DNA of 10,397 nt, from positions 1-10,397 of the forward strand of contig DUUE01000031.1 of assembly GCA_012841735.1 (NCBI GenBank), given 5' to 3'. Source of the DNA: Bacillota bacterium (lineage in GTDB: Bacteria; Bacillota; Dethiobacteria; Dethiobacterales; Dethiobacteraceae). The translations under genes were made by a program, and so were the position numbers. The number at the start of each line of letters is the position of its first letter. Position 1 is the first letter of the stretch. The notes under the pieces were generated by a model that ran no database searches, was not told where the DNA came from, and was given only the letters and a program-made list of their open reading frames with translations. Of this stretch, positions 6,969-10,397 are shown piece by piece.

Positions 6969-8460
6969 ACCCAATCGCCCCCAGTCTTTTGCGAATTTCC
7001 TCCTCTAGTTCATGGGAGCGCTTGAACATCTCCGAAAGCTCGCCCGTCAACCGCGCCATCTTTTCTTCAAAAGGCTCTCCATCGTCCTCCTGCTCCTCAA
7101 TGCCGACATAACGGCCGGGCGTGAGGATATAATCCTGCTTTGCGATTTCCTCAGTCGTGACAATGGCGCAAAAACCCTTTACCTCCTCAAGCGTTCCGTC
7201 GTTGAACGCCTTGAATGTGTCGGCAATTTTCGCTATGTCCTCGTCCGTCAGCTCCCGCAGGCGGCGGGTGACCATTATGCCCGTCTTACGTGCGTCTATA
7301 AACAGTGTCTTTCCCTTTTGTTTCTTATTTCGGCTGATAAACCATAGCGATACCGGAATCTGTGTAGTGTAGAACAGCTGCTTTGGCAACGCGACGATGC
7401 CCTCGACGAGGTCGTCTTCAATAATTTTGCGGCGGATTTCGTCTTCTCCGCCAGTCTGGGACGATAGGGAGCCGTTGGCGAGAACAACACCCATTTTGCC
7501 GTTCGGGGCAAGATGGTATATCATGTGCTGAAGCCACGCGAAGTTTGCGTTGCCCGCTGGCGGCAGTCCGTACTTCCAACGCGGGTCGTCGTTAAGCGAA
7601 CCGTCGTTCCAATCTGAAAGATTAAACGGTGGATTGGGAAGGATGTAGACGGCCTTCAGCGTCGGGTGCAGGTCGTTATAGAATGTGTCGTCGTGGTAGG
7701 GGCCAAGGTCAGCCTCAATGCCGTGGATGGCAAGGTTCATGATGGCCATTTTGCGGGTGGTGGGGTTGGAGTCCTGCCCGTAAATGGAAAGGTTGCCGAT
7801 GTTGCCGGAATGGCTCTCAACGAATTTCGATGACTGAATGAACATACCGCCGGAGCCGCAGCATGGGTCGTAAACACGACCTTTAAACGGCTGCAAAACT
7901 TCCACCAGCGTCCGCACCACGCAGGACGGCGTATAGAACTCGCCAGCCCGCTTGCCTTCCTGCTCGGCGAATCTGGCGAGGCAGTATTCGTAAGTGCGAC
8001 CCAAAATATCTTTATCCGTTCCGTGCTCTATCATCTGAATATTGGTAAAAAGGTCAACTACGTTTCCAAGGCGGCGCTTGTCCAGTTCGCTGCGGGCGTA
8101 GTTTTTCGGCAAAACGTCTTTCAGGCGCTTGTTCTCTTTTTCAATCTCCCGCATGGCTTCGTCTATGACCGTGCCGATTTCCTCCCTATGGGCTGCCTCG
8201 ACAATAACGCTCCACCGCGCCTGCGGGGGGACGTAGAAAACGTTTTTCTCTAGGTAAGCGTCTTTGTCCTCCACGTCATCGTCATCGGCCAGCAGTTCGT
8301 TGTACCGTTCCTCGAACTTGTCCGATATGTATTTAAGAAAAATCAGCCCCAGCACGACGTGTTTGTATTCCGCCGCGTCTATGTTGCCGCGCAGGATATC
8401 CGCAGCAGCCCATATTTGCTGTTCGAAACCGATAGATGCCGTGTTATTACCGTTAGCCAT
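6958..8460 (-). CDS. hsdM: Type I restriction-modification DNA adenine methyltransferase subunit M
   Basis: HsdM transfers a methyl group from S-adenosylmethionine to N6 of adenine in the target bound by HsdS, protecting host DNA. The 500-aa length is typical. An N-terminal helical domain (about 8-140, FEQQIWAAADILRG...LKYISDKFEERY) precedes the N6-adenine methyltransferase fold. AdoMet motif I is DPCCGSGGM at 198-206, preceded by GEFYTP at 173-178. Catalytic motif IV NPPF is at 276-279. The C-terminus is a charged coiled-coil-like helix (EEKMARLTGELSEMFKRSHELEEEIRKRL) that would pack on HsdS. The start ATG at 8460 has GGAGG 8 bases upstream. It is the first gene of hsdM-hsdS-hsdR. All key motifs are present, so with HsdS it should form an active methylase. 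Confidence 0.95.
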   Translation of the reverse strand: MANGNNTASIGFEQQIWAAADILRGNIDAAEYKHVVLGLIFLKYISDKFEERYNELLADDDDVEDKDAYLEKNVFYVPPQARWSVIVEAAHREEIGTVIDEAMREIEKENKRLKDVLPKNYARSELDKRRLGNVVDLFTNIQMIEHGTDKDILGRTYEYCLARFAEQEGKRAGEFYTPSCVVRTLVEVLQPFKGRVYDPCCGSGGMFIQSSKFVESHSGNIGNLSIYGQDSNPTTRKMAIMNLAIHGIEADLGPYHDDTFYNDLHPTLKAVYILPNPPFNLSDWNDGSLNDDPRWKYGLPPAGNANFAWLQHMIYHLAPNGKMGVVLANGSLSSQTGGEDEIRRKIIEDDLVEGIVALPKQLFYTTQIPVSLWFISRNKKQKGKTLFIDARKTGIMVTRRLRELTDEDIAKIADTFKAFNDGTLEEVKGFCAIVTTEEIAKQDYILTPGRYVGIEEQEDDGEPFEEKMARLTGELSEMFKRSHELEEEIRKRLGAIGYEI

Positions 8461-8786
8461 TCAAGTTTCCTCCAATATATCTGTTTCCAAAATTAGGATA
8501 ATTTAAGGTTTCTGCTTTGCTAAGATAAAACGCGAATGAACTGAAATAAAGCGCAAGTTTTACTGTCAATTTGTTTCATTATAACACAAAATATTACAAT
8601 ACTGAATATTTATATAAATCGGCATAATAGTATCGGAATTCCCAGAATCTATCTTATAGTTAGGGTATATTCAAAGCTTTTAAGCAAACTAAAGATAAAA
8701 ATAATCCAAAACTTAATCATCCGTTTCTTGCAGGGTATCATCTAGACCTTTGAGATAAGAGGTTCGCTAGGAAGGTATCGACTTAC
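8461..8786. other. AT-rich leader/upstream region of the hsd operon
   Basis: This holds the hsdM ribosome binding site (GGAGG, 8 bases before the start) and the candidate promoter. From about 8500 to 8730 it is visibly richer in A and T than the genes around it. I find no convincing coding sequence. Confidence 0.5.
8578..8606 (-). promoter_or_regulatory. Candidate promoter of the hsd operon
   Basis: On the minus strand a perfect TATAAT -10 (8583 down to 8578) lies 17 bases after a weak -35, TTCAGT (8606 down to 8601). Transcription would start near 8571, leaving a leader of about 110 bases before hsdM. The surrounding bases are very AT-rich, as often seen at promoters. Confidence 0.5.
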
Positions 8787-8859
8787 TGGGGCGTTGTCAA
8801 GTGGTAAGGCACGAGACTCTGACCCCGCAATCGAGGTTCGAATACTGCCCCCCCAGCCA
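8787..8859 (+). pseudogene. Degenerate tRNA-Gln(CTG)-like sequence
   Basis: The order of elements is that of a tRNA-Gln: TGGGGCG (8787-8793) facing CCCCCCA (8849-8855) with U1:A72 as in glutamine tRNAs, D-arm GTC/GGC with loop AAGTGGTAA, anticodon loop CTCTGAC with anticodon CTG at 8819-8821, T-loop TTCGAAT, discriminator G and CCA. Several pairings fail. The 3' anticodon stem is CCCG-like where TCTCG is needed and appears a base short. The T-stem CGAGG faces ACTGC. One acceptor pair is C:C. At 73 nt it is short for the family. It is probably a relic tRNA or an old attachment-site copy within the island; a working but odd tRNA is less likely. Confidence 0.7.
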
Positions 8860-8870
8860 CATGAAAATGT

Positions 8871-8890
8871 GCCCGGTCTTTTGACTGGGC
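8871..8890. terminator. Hairpin after the tRNA-Gln-like sequence
   Basis: GCCCGGTC (8871-8878) pairs with GACTGGGC (8883-8890) around loop TTTT, eight pairs including one G:U, starting 12 bases after the CCA. The following TAAAT gives little T-tail. It looks like the relic terminator of the tRNA-Gln-like gene. Confidence 0.5.
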
Positions 8891-8918
8891 TAAATCATTG
8901 CACGCGCATACAACAACA

Positions 8919-8973
8919 TATAGGGTTGGCCTCCTGGCAAAACAGAACCTATATATAGTATTGACCTCCTGAC
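8919..8973 (+). repeat. Imperfect 20-bp direct repeats, 35-bp period
   Basis: TATAGGGTTGGCCTCCTGGC at 8919-8938 and TATAGTATTGACCTCCTGAC at 8954-8973 match at 16 of 20 positions. They sit just inside the right CGTGTG pair and may be accessory protein sites of the recombination region, or remains of a duplication. Confidence 0.6.
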
Positions 8974-8977
8974 GAAG

Positions 8978-8999
8978 CGTGTGCTATTCGTGTGCTACG
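8978..8999 (+). repeat. Right CGTGTG tandem pair, probable integrase arm sites
   Basis: CGTGTGCTATT at 8978 is followed directly by CGTGTGCTACG at 8989, the same 11-bp period and orientation as the pair at 2176/2187. It ends about 110 bp before attR. Confidence 0.6.
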
Positions 9000-9110
9000 G
9001 GTATTATAAATACTGTCGAAATATGGTATAATGCATAATCTGCGGCTGAGAAGAATGCTTATAATATGGGCATTCTGGGCGATTCTGTATTTTAGAAACT
9101 GTCGAATTGT
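9000..9110. other. Right-end non-coding stretch of the island
   Basis: There is no gene. Two TATAAT strings (9027-9032, 9060-9065) lack good -35 partners. AGAATGC (9052-9058) and GCATTCT (9070-9076) form an inverted repeat with an 11-base loop. Confidence 0.4.
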
Positions 9111-9160
9111 CTGACTCACATTCAGGAGGCCACTGGTTCGATCCCAGTTAGCCCCACCAT
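9111..9160 (+). repeat. attR: 50-bp copy of the tRNA-Val 3' half
   Basis: It is identical to 2048-2097, starting in the anticodon stem and ending one base after CCA. It lacks the acceptor 5' strand and D-arm, so it cannot make a tRNA. In the usual insertion scheme this copy is the original chromosomal 3' end of the gene. Confidence 0.92.
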
Positions 9161-9164
9161 TTTA

Positions 9165-9203
9165 AAAAAGTGCCACGGGTTTTTTGATCCGTGGTTTTTT
9201 TTT
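9165..9203 (+). terminator. Intrinsic terminator, ancestral end of the tRNA operon
   Basis: CCACGG (9173-9178) pairs with CCGTGG (9189-9194), followed by nine Ts; a run of six As precedes the stem, so it may also work leftward. It begins right after attR, as expected for the original terminator of the tRNA-Ala/Val operon, now parted from it by the island. Leftward it would keep transcripts from entering the island. Confidence 0.85.
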
Positions 9204-9338
9204 GCTGCAGGCCACAACAGCTTTAACTTTTTATTAAGAAAAAAAATATTTTTAATCCGACAGGTTACAGCAAATTTTTCAGCAGTTTTTTGTTATTATA
9301 TCATTGTTCGAATGATTTCGCAGCCGGGGGGGCGTATA
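9204..9338 (+). other. Upstream region of the sensor kinase gene
   Basis: This AT-rich stretch must hold the kinase promoter. TATTAT-like strings near 9294-9300 are possible -10 elements but no -35 is convincing. A G-run at 9325-9332, 6 bases before the GTG at 9339, is the probable ribosome binding site. Confidence 0.4.
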
Positions 9339-10397
9339 GTGATAACACGGGAAAAAATTGTATTACACAAGCAAGATTTTGGTGTTCCTGTAGAAAAAAA
9401 ATTCTGGCAGGAGTACTCCGATATCATTTTGAACAACGCAACTGCCGCAATCATCGCCATTGATTGTGAGGAACGCATCACTCTTTTTAACCGGCAGGCA
9501 GAGCAGGATTTTGCCAAAAAAGCAAGCGATGTGATCGGACTGCCGCTGAAACAGGTTTTTCCACACCTGGCAGACCACGAACACTATCTGCTTTTAGCCC
9601 TGCACCAACAGCGTGAATTAAAAGATACGGAAAGATACTACTGCCCTTATACCAATAAAAGCGGCGTGTTCTGCCACACCGTCACGGTGGTAAAAAACGC
9701 CCGCGGCGAGATTGGCGGGGCTGTCTGGCTGCGCCGGGATCTGACTTATATACGCCGCTTTCAGCAGGAAATGAGCAATGCTGCAATCCAGGCATCAGTC
9801 AGCCAAATTGCCGCAAACACAGCCCATGAAATCCGCAATCCACTGACAACAGCCAGGGGGTATATCCAGTTTGCACTGCGCCAGGAAGGCAAACCTGTTG
9901 CGTCTTACCTGAAAACAGCATTGCAGGAGATTGACCAGATTGACAGGATTATCACGGAACTGCTGTCCTTCTTTCAGCCCCGCGCAGAAGGGCTGCAGCT
10001 GATTAATATCAATGATATCATTGAAGATTTGCTCGGCCTGACACAGAACACGGGGTCTCTTGCCAACATTGTGTTTGCAGCTTCGCTTGATAAAAATATG
10101 CCCCCCTTCCTGGCCGATGCGGCACAGATTAAGCATGCACTCCTGAATATCCTGCGCAATGCCATGGAAGCGCTGCCCAAAGGCGGCACCATTGCCATCA
10201 GCTCCGCTTTTAACAGTGAGATGGAAGAAATCTGTCTTACTGTTTCCGATTCGGGTACAGGCATCAGGCAGGAAGATCTTGACCGGGTTTTACGCCCGTT
10301 TTTTACCACCAAAGAAGCTGCCCTGGGCTTGGGACTTACACTGGCCAACCGCATCATTCAGCATCATGGCGGGCAAATTAAGCTGGAAAGCACCTGG
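9339..10397 (+). CDS. PAS-domain sensor histidine kinase (3' end cut by window)
   Basis: This is a two-component sensor kinase that autophosphorylates a His and passes the phosphate to a response regulator; 353 codons are visible. A PAS sensor fold spans about 30-140 (IILNNATAAIIAIDCEERIT). The dimerisation/phosphoacceptor helix has AHEIRNPLTTARGY with His163. The ATP-binding domain shows the N-box NILRNAMEALP (Asn274), DSGTGI, RPFFTTK and GLGLTLANRIIQHHGG. The sequence stops at KLESTW, where such kinases usually have only a few residues left. There are no membrane segments, so it is cytosolic, like the soluble sporulation and NtrB-type kinases. I chose GTG 9339 because a run of seven or more Gs lies just upstream; ATG 9312 in frame is possible but has no ribosome binding site. 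Signal and partner are unknown. Confidence 0.88.
   Translation, partial: MITREKIVLHKQDFGVPVEKKFWQEYSDIILNNATAAIIAIDCEERITLFNRQAEQDFAKKASDVIGLPLKQVFPHLADHEHYLLLALHQQRELKDTERYYCPYTNKSGVFCHTVTVVKNARGEIGGAVWLRRDLTYIRRFQQEMSNAAIQASVSQIAANTAHEIRNPLTTARGYIQFALRQEGKPVASYLKTALQEIDQIDRIITELLSFFQPRAEGLQLININDIIEDLLGLTQNTGSLANIVFAASLDKNMPPFLADAAQIKHALLNILRNAMEALPKGGTIAISSAFNSEMEEICLTVSDSGTGIRQEDLDRVLRPFFTTKEAALGLGLTLANRIIQHHGGQIKLESTW

Larger units (their letters stand above)
2048..9160. mobile_element. Genomic island in tRNA-Val(CAC) carrying a type I R-M operon
   Basis: The segment between the two 50-bp tRNA-Val repeats is about 7 kb. Its cargo is hsdM, hsdS and hsdR. An integrase remnant lies at the tRNA-proximal left end in the usual place and orientation for tRNA-inserted elements, and paired CGTGTG repeats lie near each end. 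No complete integrase, excisionase, replication or transfer gene is visible, so it is either a decayed element or a minimal one dependent on recombinases in trans. Flanking genes (MFS transporter, sensor kinase) lie outside and would be close neighbours of the tRNA operon in an island-free strain. Confidence 0.88.

Noticed and set aside
8564..8569. Perfect TTGACA on the minus strand upstream of hsdM, as a -35 box.
   Set aside because: At 15-18 bases spacing the downstream hexamers (TTTCAG and neighbours) are poor -10 boxes; the TATAAT at 8583-8578 is a better promoter core.
8649..8741. A 30-codon minus-strand frame with a basic start and hydrophobic middle, like a small toxin peptide.
   Set aside because: Only a weak ribosome binding site, AT-rich context that easily gives hydrophobic codons, and no recognisable family or partner.
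9012..9106. Two ACTGTCGAA strings (9012-9020, 9098-9106) resembling Spo0A boxes.
   Set aside because: The match is only to the short core, they are 86 bp apart inside the island end, and no gene start is suitably placed for such control.
2048..9160. CRISPR array or other named defence system beyond the R-M genes.
   Set aside because: No regularly spaced repeat-spacer pattern and no further cargo genes were found; only short att-type repeats are present.

Overview
The window looks like a chromosomal segment of a Bacillota (Firmicutes) bacterium. The reasons are strong AGGAGG-type ribosome binding sites, tRNA genes that encode their own CCA, intrinsic terminators with T-tails, and a PAS histidine kinase resembling the sporulation/NtrB-type kinases of spore-formers. 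The species cannot be named from the sequence; a Negativicutes or clostridial spore-former is a guess.

Layout. (1) 1-1685, leftward: the first 79 codons of a membrane-anchored, probably sensory protein run off the left edge, and upstream of it lies a complete GPH/MelB-type MFS symporter. (2) 1898-2096, rightward: a strong promoter drives a two-gene tRNA operon, tRNA-Ala(CGC) then tRNA-Val(CAC). (3) 2048-9160: a genomic island of about 7 kb sits in the 3' half of tRNA-Val, bounded by an exact 50-bp direct repeat (attL 2048-2097, attR 9111-9160). (4) 9161-10397, rightward: the terminator that presumably once ended the tRNA operon, then a PAS/HisKA/HATPase sensor kinase that runs off the right edge just short of its expected end.

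The island carries a type I restriction-modification operon, hsdM-hsdS-hsdR, transcribed leftward. hsdM and hsdS look intact and overlap. hsdR is split by one in-frame TAA at codon 84 of an otherwise full-length 1023-codon frame. Modification should work, while restriction is probably lost or reduced. The left end keeps only a frameshifted, truncated tyrosine-integrase remnant, so the island appears unable to excise by itself. Both ends carry tandem 11-bp-spaced CGTGTG repeats that look like integrase arm sites. The right end also holds a degenerate tRNA-Gln(CTG)-like sequence and other repeats.

I found no wholly new system. The points of most interest are the decaying island: the single nonsense codon in hsdR, the integrase remnant with its 18-bp palindrome, the paired arm-like repeats, and the relic tRNA-Gln.
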